DNA from: Paramacrobiotus metropolitanus
Taxonomy: Eukaryota > Tardigrada > Eutardigrada > Parachela > Macrobiotidae
DNA length: 64,000 nucleotides
NCBI RefSeq assembly: GCF_019649055.1
Contig: NW_026570221.1
Span: 1,550,001-1,614,000 of the forward strand
Direction: 5' to 3'
The notes beneath the pieces are model-generated. The model had not been told where the DNA came from, did not search any database, and saw nothing but the letters and a program-made list of their open reading frames with translations. Both the position numbers and the translations under genes were made by a program. Within the stretch, counting starts at the first letter, position 1; each line of letters opens with the position of its first letter. Shown one piece after another: positions 39,826 to 53,191 of the stretch.

Positions 39826-41803
39826 ATGCGTATCACAGCGGGATTATTGTTAATTATTGCCACTGGAGCGCTGTGTGCGCCTTCCGGTTCCCAAGGCGGT
39901 CCAAGAGCAGGTGCGTACGCCATGCAGTGTAATTACGAGTAACATAGATTTTCCGTATTCGGATATAATCTGGGCCTATCTGGCAAACACTACAAATAAC
40001 CACCAACTTTTTAAATTGTGCGTACTTAATACTAAAAGATAGTGTTGTTGATTTATCAAAGCTTTTATTGTAGACACCTGCGGAAAGGTCGCTATTGGTC
40101 AACGCAATAATGTGCAAAGTTTCATCAACAAGATCGTCGGTGGATCAGAAGTAAGTTCCTGTGAAATTTTTCAAAGCTTCGATCGTTACCCAAGTACTTT
40201 GTTTATATTAACTACGCGCAATATTATTACTTGTATGGCTTTAGGAACACAAAAGCTGAGAGTTTTTGTTGTTTAAACCGCAGTTAGAACCGCGATATCG
40301 TACGCGGCTAACCAGCCAAAGCTCCAATCTTTCAACTCTGATAACTTTTTCCATGTTTCTTGTGGTTGACACACTTGTAATACCGCTTTTCCATATATAT
40401 ATTTTATTAGGCGACACCATACAGCTGGCCATGGCAAGTTGGGCTTCGGTTAAGGCTCCCGGGAAACAGCCCAATATTTTTCTGTGGTGGCTCCATCGTG
40501 AGTTATTAATTCTGGTCACACGGATGCATAGTGCATACCTTACTTTTCTTCGGATTAATGTATATTAATTGGCATTATTTGAATGCCGCAGATTGCTAAA
40601 AAATGGGTTATTACTGCTGGACATTGTTGTGACTTGGAACAACTGCACCCGGCGTATGGGTAATATTACCAATACAACATACATAATACAGTTGCTGCAA
40701 GTGTCTAGTTTTTGATTATCCTCATTTACACGTTATTGTAGGGGATCTATGGAAGTATTCGTTGGGACACACCGAAAGCAGAATGTCCAGTACAATGACG
40801 TATTTGCAGTTAGACGATTCATTAAGCATCCCTACTATTCCATGACCCCCATGATTGTCAACGACATGTGTTTGCTCGAGCTTGAACGGGTAAGCGTCAG
40901 ATGTGACACCAGTACAATATTAATTAAAACAATACAATTATTTTCGCAGTAAAAGCAACGCCTTTGAATATAAAGCGCAACAAAATTTATAACAGATGAG
41001 AAATTCTTGGTGTTTAATTTAAATGGCCTTTCCTGAACTATGAAAACAGCATATATATAAAAAATTATGCAATATGCGGTCAAAGTGCTGTCGCAGACAA
41101 AATACATAGCTAAAGCTGGAGTCTATATGCAAAATTATATAGATATGTCGTGCATTCGCTGATGGGAATAATTTTGTGTACGTACAGTATCAGTAGTCAG
41201 TACTGTTGTTTCTGTAGGAGCTCACTTACAGCATGCGGGTACAGCCAGTTTGCTTGGCGCAAGGTGAATGGCCAGCGGGCACCGAGTGCTTCGCGTCGGG
41301 ATGGGGTAGCATCAATTTCTCACCCTCGACATCCATACAGCCCGATGCACTGCAGGAGACCAACGTTCACCTGGTCTCCGAGTCCAGCTGCAGACGGACG
41401 TATGACATCGTTCCTAATATCAACATCGGCGACCACACCATTTGCGCCCTGAAACACGGAGCTGGACCGTAAGTCCGTTATATTAGTGCAGAGTAAAACA
41501 GTCTGAAAGCGGCCAACTGCATGTCTTATATGTAGTTAATTACTTTTTTACAGGTGTAAGGGTGATAGCGGTGGGCCGCTTGTGTGTCGCCGAGGAGATC
41601 GCTGGGAGTTGGTCGGAGTGACATCTGCGGTCTCCATGGCGTACGTATTTAGCCAGATTAGTGTTTACAGAAAACTCTGTGTCGTTACGTAATTGTATAA
41701 TGGATTTTGCAGGGGCTGTGGTCATCCATTCTTCCCCACGGTTTTCGCTAATGTGGTGACCTTTGGCGAATGGATAACTTCTTACACTGGCACCCTACTG
41801 TGA
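39826..41803 (+). CDS. Secreted chymotrypsin-fold serine protease, copy 1
   Basis: Eight exons (39826-39910, 40074-40150, 40411-40497, 40592-40659, 40742-40889, 41218-41468, 41554-41640, 41713-41803 TGA) encode 297 residues. They read as signal peptide, a short propeptide with a Cys, activation site INKIVGGSE, and the S1 protease domain. Triad: His94 (WVITAGHCC), Asp147 (NDMCLLEL), Ser244 (CKGDSGGPL). Cleavage after Lys should activate it. The S1 pocket position equivalent to Asp189 of trypsin appears to be Gly (AGPCKGDSGG), so trypsin-like Arg/Lys preference is unlikely. Exon borders and phases match the next gene, showing tandem duplication. Catalytic residues are all present. Role (digestion, cuticle or immunity) cannot be read from sequence. 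Confidence 0.9.
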
Positions 41804-43093
41804 TTCCGAACATTTTGTTGGTTTTACAACAGCTGGATGGCGCGGGAACTGTCTGTTTTATACTTTTAGGCAGATCTTTGCCCGTAAAGGGTTGCTGGCC
41901 TTTCGTCACATTAAACAATTTACTTATTGTTAGTTAGTCAAATTGATTCGATATTGGTTCAGTTCTGAAGTTGTGGAAATTGTTTGTTAATTCGAATTCT
42001 GCATGTTGAAAAATTTAAGAAAATTATGAAAAATGAAGACATTGTATAATAAACATAATAACGTGACCTTATTGCCTAAAGCTTATATATAGAAGCGTAT
42101 GCGCATATATACAGAGTTTATAGTCTACGTACCTATAAAAGATCCCTCTATCCTTGAAAATGGTCGACTGCACAGGTGCACGGCATCTCTGCTAAAGGTC
42201 ACGCAACAATATGACAAACAGTCGTGAATGCAAAGCGAGAAACACAAACCCAGAAAGCAAATGCATTGCAGCGACAATCTCCTCCAGAGTTGTGCAAAAA
42301 TGCAACATAAACAGCGAAGAATCTTTTAAATCGCCGGTGTCTTTATCCCTGCAACACAACAGCGAATTCCGGACTTATATGCAGAACTTCCCCTATAATA
42401 CAGAAATTGCATTCTGCTCAGTGAGATTAATTGCTTATGCTGGCAAGGCTTGGCAATCGTATGCATGCACGTGCCGCTGTGCTCGTGGCGTAAGTTGCTT
42501 TTTACGTAGTTAGTTTTATGCCCCACTGTGTATACGAATCGTGCGAATAAGGTTTGCACTTTGCAATTCTTAATTGAGACGGAAAGCCTGTTATAAGGAC
42601 CGGATAAATCAAAAGGGCACTTCATCATTGTCATTATGGTCCTAATATGACAATCCTTTGCCAACACACACAGACAAAAAATGGAACATGAACAGAGCAG
42701 CTTGTAATCAAAGAATTTGTGGCACAGTAATTCTGCCAAAACTATCAAGAACACTATTCAATGTGCACATTTACGCCAAATGCGCGGATTACGTAATATG
42801 TAGTCAGAGATTACCCGTAGCATATCAGTCTTGCTCCATTTTGATGCGCTTGTACTGTATCATAATTTTAGTTTGTTATCACAAAATTATCGCATCGCCC
42901 ATTAATATTAATATTCTGTTGGTTATGTACTTTCCTTACTGCATTACACGCTCACGTTACCTGCGAAATGGCCAAAGTTGTAAAACTGCTACGCATTCTG
43001 TAGTATAAAAGATCCTTCGTTGCATGCATTCTTATTCGTATGTTTAATTGTACGACTACGAACAAATTAGCTTGAGAAACTACATTTCAAAAG
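41804..43093. other. Intergenic between the protease copies; holds a duplicated flank
   Basis: No gene. The stretch 42160-42370 resembles 46180-46410 downstream of copy 2 (shared gtgaatgcaaagcgagaaa-type strings), so 3' flanking DNA was duplicated together with the protease. Confidence 0.6.
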
Positions 43094-45303
43094 ATGCAGA
43101 TCTTGTTGGGGATTTTATTTGGCATCGCTGCTATGGTGGCTAGTGTCCCTACAACATGGTCAGGACACAAGTCAGGTATGTTCATTTTACCGGTATTGCA
43201 ATTTCTTACTAGCATTAGCAACCGGAAACTGCGCTTTTAGTTCTGTGCGGGCACATAATTTTTAAATGTCACTTGTTGAAGGAGTTAGTACGATGCACAC
43301 GACAATTATACCAAATAACAACGAAAATGTGAAGGACTGTGATTGCTTATGCACGTAGCAAGCCAGTAAGCGCTTGTCTTGCAGCACACTTTGCTGGCAG
43401 CATTTCAGATCGATTTTAGCTGGAAGTGAATAGTCTAATGGCAGTACACAGCGCAAAAGCTCCAGGATGCTGTATTACTGCCTAGTGCAAACAATAGTTT
43501 TCCCTCCAAAACATATTATGCGTATCATGACAGCGGTTGATCCCTTTAATTTTAAGGGCTCTCTGGAGAGATACATACCGGCATCGTTAGACACGCTGAT
43601 AAGATCGTTGGGGGAACCGAAGTAAGTTAGCAGACCACTGGCAATCTAATACACATCATATTCATATACAACGTGGAAATTGCATTTTATGATTCATAAT
43701 TTTAATGCACCCATTGAAGCTACCTATGTAATATGTACTCGCATATTTATATATAAACTAGTGTACCAGTAGGTACGGAATTAACTGCAAATTGTAGTTG
43801 CGAATACCAGGTACCTTATTAAGGCTGTACGGACAAGTAATGAGATTGTTTACTACTTTCTGCAAGGCCACACCCTACAGATGGCCCTGGCAAGTTGGAA
43901 TTCAGTCAAGAATTGTTGCGGAAGATCCTGACGTTCTTGAAGATCCTCCGGGATTTTTCTGTGGCGGATCTGTTGTACGTTAATATTTGCAAGTGTATTT
44001 GGAAACGATCGTAACAATTATCGTTTGTACTGCAGATTGATAAGAAATGGATCCTTACAGCTGGACACTGCTGCGTCCACATGATTGAAACCAGGTAAAC
44101 AGGAGCAGCGCAGGTGGCTGTTCACTACGTAGCGATAGTAAATAAGAAGCATTCATTTGATAAAAGATAATTATATGTACACTGTACAGTAAATGAAAAT
44201 CTTTGAGTCATGCTGCTCAAGAGAAAGCAGATAATTCCTAGAGAAATAAGTTGGGATCGCATTTGGGCTGCTACCACATGGCACAGGATCCACGAATTTA
44301 AATAAAAGATATTACAATCACCATATTTTCGTACTTTTGAAGGGAATCTGTGGAATTCGAGGTATTTGTTGGAACGCACCGGCGACAGGATGTACAAAGC
44401 AGGGATATATATGCCGTCGCCCGCATATTTATACATCCGCACTACTCCAATCCTGAAACCGGTGGTGCTAATGATATATGTCTGCTTGAGCTTGAACGGG
44501 TAAAGGTCAAAAATTATCCGGCAAAATTTAATGCTTTCAAATGCTGCTGCTCGCATACCGTAAATTACTAATGCAAGAAAATTAAAATACTTATTTAAAA
44601 TTCGTGGAACGGTTAAGCATAGCAGATTATCTCAATGTACTTATATGGAAGCTGCTTGCGCAAAGGTCGTTGCAATCTGATGCCAACGAAACTGTGCGAT
44701 GTATACAGGAAGTCACATTCAATCAGCGAGTACAACCAGTGCGCCTGACCCACAGCGTTTGGCCAGCCGGGACGGAGTGCTGGACCTCGGGATGGGGCAG
44801 TATTAATTTCATGGTGACAACGGTAATACAGGCGGATGCCCTGCAGAACACCCCAGTCAGTCTGGTGTCGGAGAACAACTGCCGCAACGCGTATGTTGCT
44901 GCTGGTGTCTACATGAACATCGGCTCGCATTCGGTGTGCGCCCTCAGGGCCGGAGCGGGACCGTACGTTGGACCACAGAATTCGCATTTGAAAATTCAAC
45001 ATTGCATTGCATATAATAACATGGATAAAGTCGTTTTTGATCATTGCAGGTGCCGCACCGATAGTGGTGGACCTCTGATGTGTCAGCGAGGAAATCAATG
45101 GGAGCTGGTTGGCGTTACTTCCGGTGGTAGTCCGTAGTAAGCAACTTTGCAGAGAATCGCTATACTGTATTCGTATTCTATGCTCTCACATTCTATATTT
45201 TCTTTTTTGTAGTGGCTGCGGTCATCCATTATTCCCCTCGCTTTTTGCCAATGTGGTGAATTTCAGAGATTGGATAAGCAGTACCACCGGCATCCCTTTC
45301 TAG
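43094..45303 (+). CDS. Secreted chymotrypsin-fold serine protease, copy 2
   Basis: Eight exons (43094-43175, 43557-43621, 43867-43974, 44036-44094, 44343-44499, 44709-44962, 45050-45136, 45213-45303 TAG) encode 300 residues with the same exon phases as copy 1. They read as signal peptide, activation site ADKIVGGTE, His96 (WILTAGHCC), Asp149 (NDICLLEL) and Ser247 (CRTDSGGPL). The Gly before Asp-Ser (chymotrypsin position 193, oxyanion hole) is Thr here, and the position-189 equivalent is again Gly. Thr193 could weaken or alter activity or inhibitor binding. The propeptide lacks the Cys seen in copy 1 (DTCGK). Three of its acceptors are AAG instead of YAG. Confidence 0.9.
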
Positions 45304-47748
45304 CCACGGCAGATTATAATATAAGAAAAAATATACGATACGAACAAACGAAAAGATATAATATTTGGCTTGGTTTTATGTGGAAATATTCATCCAGCGA
45401 GTAGCATCGCGGAATTTGAGTGTGTGAGAAACTGTAAATAAAACAGAAGTGATATAAGCTGTACCGGCAGCCTGCAGTGACTGCGTCATATAAACATAAA
45501 CAACCGTTTCCTATCTAAACGCTGTTAAGCTTTGCCGTATTAAACTTACATTATTTTACTTACCTGTAAAATAATTTTCCCGTTCCACAACTTTCCATTT
45601 TTTCATATTCATACAGCAAACAGCCGCTTTAAGATAGAAAACGCAGTAAAGTGGTGCTTTGCAAGAATAATTAATTAATTACTTACACAAACATCCGAAT
45701 CCTCACACAATTCCAAAATTCATCGCAATAAAAGGCGCTGGGGAAACAAATATGTGCAGCACAAAACTATTATACTGCAATGGCAACTTCTAAGCTGCCC
45801 CTAGTGGGTTAGATTAATTCACCGGTACCACGATAAAACGAGGCTTGATGGTTCGTCGGTAATTACCCAGATCATAAGTAAATTACCATCTTACGTAACG
45901 CGCAAATTCAGGAACACCATCATCAGTTTAATCAGAATCAGAGCATGTGCAAGAGCAAGCTTAAGGGCAAGAGCAAAAACATGTGGGAAAGTAAACCGTC
46001 TGCCGGTCGAGGCAGCGTGAGCACGTCTACTGATTTCATATCCAGAAAAGTCAGAACATCTCAGAATTCTTCATAACCGATAACATGGATCACAATTCTA
46101 TTGAGATAGGCGGTACATCTGTTCCCGGTTGAGTTGTTAGTTAACTAACAGATTCCTCTACCCTTTGGAGATTGCCTAGTGCACAGTTCACAGTTGCACG
46201 CACGGCATTTGTGCCAAAGGTCCCGGCAGAATACGGCAAACACTAGTGAATGCAAAACGAGAAATACAAATTAAGCTAGAGCAAAATCGACTATTGTATC
46301 TCCACACAGATGCAAAAATGCGATATGCTAGTACATAAATGGTGAAGTTTCGTTGAGGTGCCGGCGTCTATTTTTTTCAACACAATTGCAACAGCGAATT
46401 TTTTAGTTTCGACGCTCGAAGTACAGACTGAATTGTTCTTCCAGTCCGTAGTAAAATACTCTGGAGTCGGTAGACTCTGTACTACTCTGTTTATATAAAT
46501 TAAATAATTTTAATTTACTACAATGTAGACAATGTAGAGCAGCAATGCACCACCAGCCGCTGATTACCGTAATATAACCTGCAGTATCCAGTGATAGCCT
46601 TTAACTTTCTAGTTTCTAACAGTTGTATCGGAAGCGTTTATTATTAGGTGACCACTCCGTACACACCCTTTCACACCCTTTCACTCCGTACACAACCTTT
46701 TGCACTCCCTTTCATTCTGTGCACAACCTTTTTGCGCACTACCCTTCACTCGGTGCACTACCAAACTTTTATAAATATTATATATATTATACTTAAATAC
46801 TTGTAATCTATATTACTTCAGAAAAGCAAAACTACAAAAAAATATTACTACTTTTTTGCAACATCATGGGACCGTTCCGACGAAGATGTCCTGGTGTATG
46901 ACAGCGTCGGCAAGTAACTCACGTAGCAAGCGAAGATTTAATAAACAAGTGTTACGGAGCAGGTCTTGCGGAGATTAGGGTGAAAACGTTGCTGTTCCAA
47001 ATAAAAAAACGGTCGAGATTGCGCGTTTTTTTTATTCCAGAAATAACTCTGCTGTGAAAAAATTAAAAAAATTTAAAAGGTTGTGTACGGAATGAAAGGT
47101 AGCGCAAAAAGGTTGTGCACGGAATGAAAGGGAGTGCAAAAGGTTGTGTACGGAGTGAAAGGGTGTGTACGGAGTGGTCACCTTATTATTATTAGTTTTA
47201 ATAACTTTGCATTATACTTGTTTCAAACAAGTGAGTAGTTGTTTGCTATTTACTACTTCTACTTGTACAGCGAATCCAGTGTAAGTACTTAATTCAATGT
47301 ATTATAGTGAGGTGGCATTCAGTGTTGCAATAAGAACCCTCTCGGGGTGCCGGTTTCGTATACGGTTGCCTGTCTGATTTACTTCCGCTCGTTACGCTTC
47401 GCATAAAGTTGGCTTTGTTCGCATGCGGATTTGGCTTGACAGTTGCGAACTCAACGCTGTCTGTGGATCACTGGATCTGCTGAATTATTTTGTTTTTCGT
47501 GCTTTGGCTGAGCTTACTGTTAGCCGATGATCGCCCATGATTTTTAAACTGAATTTGAGTGTAATTAATTTCTGCTAAACTGCCATTTTTCTCGCGTTAT
47601 AGCCGTGGCACATTAAATCCGTTCGTTGATTTTTCTGAAGTCCCAACAGTCCCTGAATAACTGCAGCGTACTGTGTTTATCAGATGCGAGTAACAGTGTA
47701 ACTGTTTACCTGTGTCAGGCTGTGTGTGATTGGTGAAACGGCTAGAAA
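45304..47748. other. Intergenic, with duplicated protease flank and a MITE
   Basis: Contains the second copy of the protease 3' flank (about 46180-46410) and the MITE at 46647-47182. No other gene supported. Confidence 0.55.
46647..47182. mobile_element. MITE with long TIRs and TTA target duplication (PIF/Harbinger-like)
   Basis: Ends are GGTGACCACTCCGTACACAC and its inverse. The match runs 28 bp perfectly and then about 80 bp more after a 10-bp slip. TTA flanks both sides (46644-46646 and 47183-47185). Within the TIRs a unit like ACAACCTTTTGCACTCCCTT repeats, so the arms are themselves tandem arrays. No transposase. A 3-bp TWA duplication is typical of PIF/Harbinger; the superfamily is inference. 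Confidence 0.85.
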
Positions 47749-50700
47749 ATGGCTAGAAACACTGCTCATGACGCTGACAGTCCCGTAGACTCAGCTAACT
47801 CCGCGGACTCGGAATTTGCTGATCTCCTTGGAATGTATCTAGACATTCAACAGGGATACCATTCCCTTGTCAGCGAATGTCTGGAAACAGGTGAGTTGCC
47901 ATTGAAGCACATTAAAATTTTCTTAAGTTTCTTTGTTCCATAGAAAATGTCAGTTATAACGCTTCTGTTCCGCTTTTCGCTGGGCTGGTGACATGTTTTG
48001 GATTTTGTAGATCAGACTAGTTTTCGTTTTTGGTCGGATAACGAATGATAAATCATAAATGATAAATAGAACTAAAGGTTAATTAGTAACCCTGATACGC
48101 TGCAATAATTACATAATCGTAAAATGAACAGTACTTTGTGGAAGTGAAAAAGCGCTTGTTGAAATCTGTGCTGTGCTGTGCTGGAGATGTGATTTATCAA
48201 AATGCTTCTTTTTTCACAGAGGAAATTTTCCTGGATATGGTGCGACACGAAGACGAGCATGTGCGACGTCAGTGGTACATTGCCAGCAGTCAAGTGAATC
48301 AGTACCAGAAAGCATCCGAATCTGAAGATCACAGCACTCGCAATCAGGGAATTATTAGGAATATTCGGTACGAATCATGCGCTGTATGGGATTCCTAAAA
48401 TACTTGTGATAAAATATTATTGTGCCACTATTAATTATTATTGTCTGTGTAAGCACTAAGCAGAATTGAAGTGGCTTTGCCAATCGAGACTTGTTGACAT
48501 GGGTTAGTTTTTCAGAAAGCAGTCAATGCAGTTCTCATCGAATATTTTCATTTTTTTCCATTAGGCGAATTGTTTATCGCTGTATGCACGTTTTATTTTC
48601 ATAAATGCGTTTTTAAAATAATGGTTTCTGTGTGCTTAAAGAGTTAAAGGAAAGAAGGAATTCGATATACCAATAATTTAACTTTGATTTGACAGCGCGC
48701 AGCTGCAGAACGAAATGGATCGCCGCTTGGAGGCTGAAGATCGCATCCAGATGTTCGAACGCCTGTTTGACCGCTTTAAAACGGTCCTGGAAAGCGGCAT
48801 GGTCACGGATGAGGAACGACAGCGTTTGTTCCGCTCTATGAATGAAGTATCGCAAGGCCGAAGTGGACCGAGCCGCGTGTGGTGAGGTTTTATTACTGTG
48901 CTAGATTATCCAAATTTGTCCCTTTTTTGTAGTTAATTATTTGTTATTTCTCCGTGAGCCGGCTGTCTTTTGTATACACTGCGCTCATACATATTAAAAT
49001 TTGTCGACTTCTTCCGTTTAGTTCATATTTTCGATTGTGAATTAATTGTGAATTTTTGGCGGATTAAATAAGGAGTTTTTAAGCTGGAAATACGAAACAC
49101 TTATATATAACTAATATTTATAACCGTGTGGTTTCCTGCAGGACGGGCATCCGTAAATCAGAGGACATCGATGCGGGACGGATTTCTTTCGATCAGAGCG
49201 ATGACGAAGTGCTTGATGAAGAGGATGAAATGGACGTCCAGGAAGATATTCAGACCACTACTCGGCGCATCAGTGTGAAAAACGATTCCGGAGAAATGAC
49301 CAAATTCGCTAAACTGATTGTAAGCCCTTCACGCCATTTTCTCGATGCGGAATTTGATTGCGAATTCTGTCTATGTAGGAAAGAGGCGATGGAGATGTGG
49401 AGATCATTTCGAAGACACACGTCCGCATCCCGGAGAACGGTGCTCCGATTGAGGCGCGAACATCCCTGTCGACGCGACCGCGACGCTCCGTGGCCTTCGC
49501 CGATGTGCGCGATGGTCGTCGTAGTCAGAGTGTTCCGCGTTTGAGTAGCGAGCAGACCACTGGACAGCGCATCCGACGAAGTAAGATATTAAAAATTAGC
49601 TGTACACATTTTGTGATCGCCTGTAACGTGAAACAAAATGACTTAGTGATTGTTCATTTTACAGTAAATATATCAAATATATTGAGAGTTAATTTGATTA
49701 TTAATTTAATAACTGTTGTTTTAACTTGAATTAGCACAGCTATTTTAAGAGCGATAAAGAAACAGTGATTTATTTACTTGAAACAGAAACATAAAAATGG
49801 GTAACGTTAAAAATAATAATTACACTCTGAGTGTAATTATTATTTTTAACGTTACCCATTTTTAACGTTTTTAACTATTATTGCTACTCGCAAGTCAGCA
49901 GCTACGCAGAGAACTACTATCTTAACATTATAAAATTAATACTTCTTGGAATAGCTCTAAGGTTTTTACTGTATTCGCATGAATGATAATAACTGCGATC
50001 ATAAGGTACGAGTATAGTAACGATATAATAACTAGGATAGTTATGACAGTAACTACGATTTCAGTAATGTAATAAACGTTGTGTTGGTGGTTTTGCAGGC
50101 AACGAGACAACTTTTCTCAGTTGCGATGCGTCCAGTCAAGGCGGCAGCGATGCAGATTCCATCGCCAACGTGCCCGGTCCGTCGGAGATGCCCCGCGCGG
50201 AGGTAGTCAGCGGCATCCTAAATCGCCGCCGGTCCCGCTCCGTGGGCGGTGGTTTGGATGTTCATCATGATTTTGTGTCCAAGCGGATGTGGTATGACAC
50301 CAAATGTACGCACTGCCGCTTTCCAGTCCGTTTCGGGCGCGTGGGGCTGGTGTGTTCCGACTGTCGGATGGTGGTGCATGACGCCTGCCAGGCCCTTATC
50401 ACGACACCGTGTGCCCCGGAGCGGGATCGACCGAATGCCGATCAGTCCAGCGGCAAATGGGTGCCTTTGTGTTCCTTAGTTAAAAAATTAATTTTAGTAA
50501 TATTGCTGTTTTATTATTATTGTTTCTCTTTTAAAAATAATTTTAATATTATGGTTTTCTTTTTATTAATATTAATGACACTGCAGGGGTGCAAATGCGT
50601 AGGCGTATGACTATTCAGCTAATTCTCTGTATCTTTAGCTTTTTTTGAATAATTTTCTCAACAATTCGCAAGAAATTCGTTTTTTGCTCGCCAAAAATTT

Positions 50701-52197
50701 AGCTGTAGCCATTTGTGTCATAAAAACATTCAGGTGATTTGAAATTTTGTGCGGTTATAGTGCGCAATTGCATGTTCAAGTTTTTGCAGATTGATTTGAA
50801 TAAAATCGCTCCGACCGAAACTCCACGCGTCCCCACTATGTTCGTGCAGTTGGTGCGCTTCATAGAGCGACATCTCAACGAAGAAGGTTTATATCGAGTT
50901 CCCGGATCGGTCGACCAAGTGAAAAAGCTCAAACGGGATCTGCTGAAAAATAAATTTGAATTTCGGAAGGTACGGGTAGCTGGAAAAAAAGTACATGGAG
51001 ATTAGAAACTGCAAGGCTGCTTTACTTGGTAGGATGATCTGCGCGATGTGCATGTGGCGTGTAGTTTGCTGAAGAATCTCATCTCGGGATTAAATGAGCC
51101 CTTGCTTACATACCAATTATGGCCGGAGTTCAGTAAGATTGCCTGTACGTTTCGTTGGCTAACTTTACATTTGCAGTGTATTTAATAATTGTTATCCACT
51201 GTGTAGCATCGGCGAACATGGACGAATTTTATCGCCTAATCAACAAGCTGCCGCCGGTCAACCGCGAGACATTAGCGTATCTGATGCTGCATTTCAGAAA
51301 GTAAATAAATCCTATTTTAGTGCAGTAATTATTCTTGAATTAGTTCGCAGTGTTTTTCCAGTTTTTTTTTTAAATTTTCGCAGTTTTTACTGTGGCTTAG
51401 TAATAGGTTTTGATAAAACAGGTCACATATTTTACATATCTCAGTGAATAGTTCTATTAATGACATTACAGCAATAAATCGTCCGTAAAATGTTTATTTG
51501 TAATCACAATTGGCTAGTAATTCATTTGAGATATGATTGGACGTCTTCGCGATTGTAGGATCACCCAGGCGCCGAATGTGCGGATGCCGGCGACCAATTT
51601 GGTGAAGGCGATCGCTCCGACCATCGTGGGCAACTCGCGTCCGCAGGAGCAGATGACGCCGCAGATGCTGACGGCCGAGACCTTCCGTGCTCAGATCATC
51701 ATGAGCAAGCTGTTGGATATCCACGTTCGTTTCTGGGAAGACATGATCCGCGGTGGACCGGCCGGATCCGGCTCCTCGAATGGCACAAACTATCACGCTC
51801 ACAATTCACCGGATTCAGCGCGTCCAGGTGCGAAAAAAAGCTGGATTATTTTTGTAAATTATTTGACCACAATTCTTCCGATTTTTGTATTGCTGAATTA
51901 TAAAATAAGATTCACCTTCTGATTAAGATTTGGGTTTTTTGGGAGCAGCTCCCGCTGATCGTCTGGTGCAGAATGGATTGGCCGGATTCCGGGAGAACGG
52001 CAATTCGTTCTCCAATGTCGCTAGGTCTATTTTCGGCAACAGGTGAGCGGATGAATAGGTGCTTTTTACTGCCGGCAAATTCATTCATTCCTTCGATTGA
52101 TTAGAGCATAATTGTTGGCGGTTTTTGCAGTAGGAACAATCTGTCGAAATCCAACATGGAGCCATCGTACTTCCGCTCGCCCACCATGGCAGACTAG
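47749..52197 (+). CDS. RACGAP1: Rac GTPase-activating protein 1 (MgcRacGAP, centralspindlin subunit)
   Basis: Twelve exons (47749-47890, 48220-48367, 48696-48881, 49142-49319, 49379-49580, 50099-50460, 50790-50969, 51033-51144, 51207-51300, 51559-51827, 51949-52042, 52131-52197 TAG) sum to 2034 nt, 677 residues. The order is an N-terminal coiled coil (about residues 50-160), a low-complexity acidic part, a C1 zinc domain (about 342-391, DTKCTHCRFPVRFG, CSDCRMVVHDAC) and a RhoGAP domain from about 410 with the arginine finger at R442 (EEGLYRVPG), KNLISGLNEPLLTY and LPPVNRETLAYLMLHF. This is the order of MgcRacGAP/CYK-4/Tumbleweed, which pairs with the kinesin MKLP1 at the central spindle and drives cytokinesis. 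All catalytic landmarks are intact. The intron after 49580 contains a 71-bp palindrome. Confidence 0.95.
49793..49863. repeat. Perfect 71-bp inverted repeat (35-bp arms, 1-base loop)
   Basis: Left arm 49793-49827 begins AAAAATGGGTAACGTTAAAA; the right arm 49829-49863 is its exact inverse around a single T. It lies in an intron of RACGAP1 and would fold as an almost loop-free hairpin in the pre-mRNA. Confidence 0.93.
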
Positions 52198-53191
52198 ATC
52201 CTTCTTTAGTTTAAAGTCTGTCTTTTTATGGCTGCATATGTACGGATAATGATTTGGTTTTTTTTTATCGTAGTGGCGTTTTACGGTCCTAGTTCTTGCA
52301 GTGAAATATAATGAAATAATTGTTTTTCTGCTATATTTGTTCGCTCAGTGCCTTATTTTGATTGCGATGAATTTTAGAATTATGAAAGAATTCAGGCATT
52401 TGTATAATTGATTGCTTTTGTCAAATAGCGATGTGCTGCGTTTTGTTTTTAGAGCGGCAATGTTTGCTGCGCGAATAAATAAGCTGCAATCGGGAATGCT
52501 ATTATTATCGAGCGGAAGAAAGTACAAATAAATAACGTTATTAGAAGAACGTTAAAAATTGAAGGAAACGTGAAGTTCATCATCATAAAGAATGAATAAT
52601 TAAGAAAAACCAGACCGAGTATGAAATTTAATTGGATCTTAATTGTCGTTTGTCCACGCACCTGTGGTAATGGTTGCCGATTTTCCATTTTATTTTTTGG
52701 TTTGAAAAATACTCAATGAATATAGAGAAACTGTTCACGCATTACATCAGCTGTCTTTACAATTGACAATTCAAAACATAAGGCCATTGAAAAATCCATC
52801 CGATATTTCACTTGTTTACTGCATGAGTAGCAGCACAAAATACAAACAGCGACGTGATACACAGTACGTGAAGAATCTGCTGCTGCAGTCACTTTTACCT
52901 ATTCTCCTGGAGTGTTTTCAGTGTTTTGAGCAGTACACAAAATACAGATTATTAACGCATCATGTCGCTACCTATCTTCATTGCGATTCACCGGCAAAGT
53001 TCAGAAGAGTGACTGCACGATCGAGTACATCGAATTTAAATTACATTTCCGGGGATCTTCATAAACACCGGAAATACACACGTTCATTGCAGGCAAAAAG
53101 TTGGTGTGTTTTCTACGTATCTGTCTGAAACCGATACCTGTACTGGCAGTCTTATAGCCAGCTTCCGGTTTGCTTGACGCGGAATTGAAAC
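52198..53191. other. Intergenic, no gene seen
   Basis: 3' flank of RACGAP1 and 5' flank of the Thr-rich gene. Frames at 52763-53128 lack start and splice support. Confidence 0.5.
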
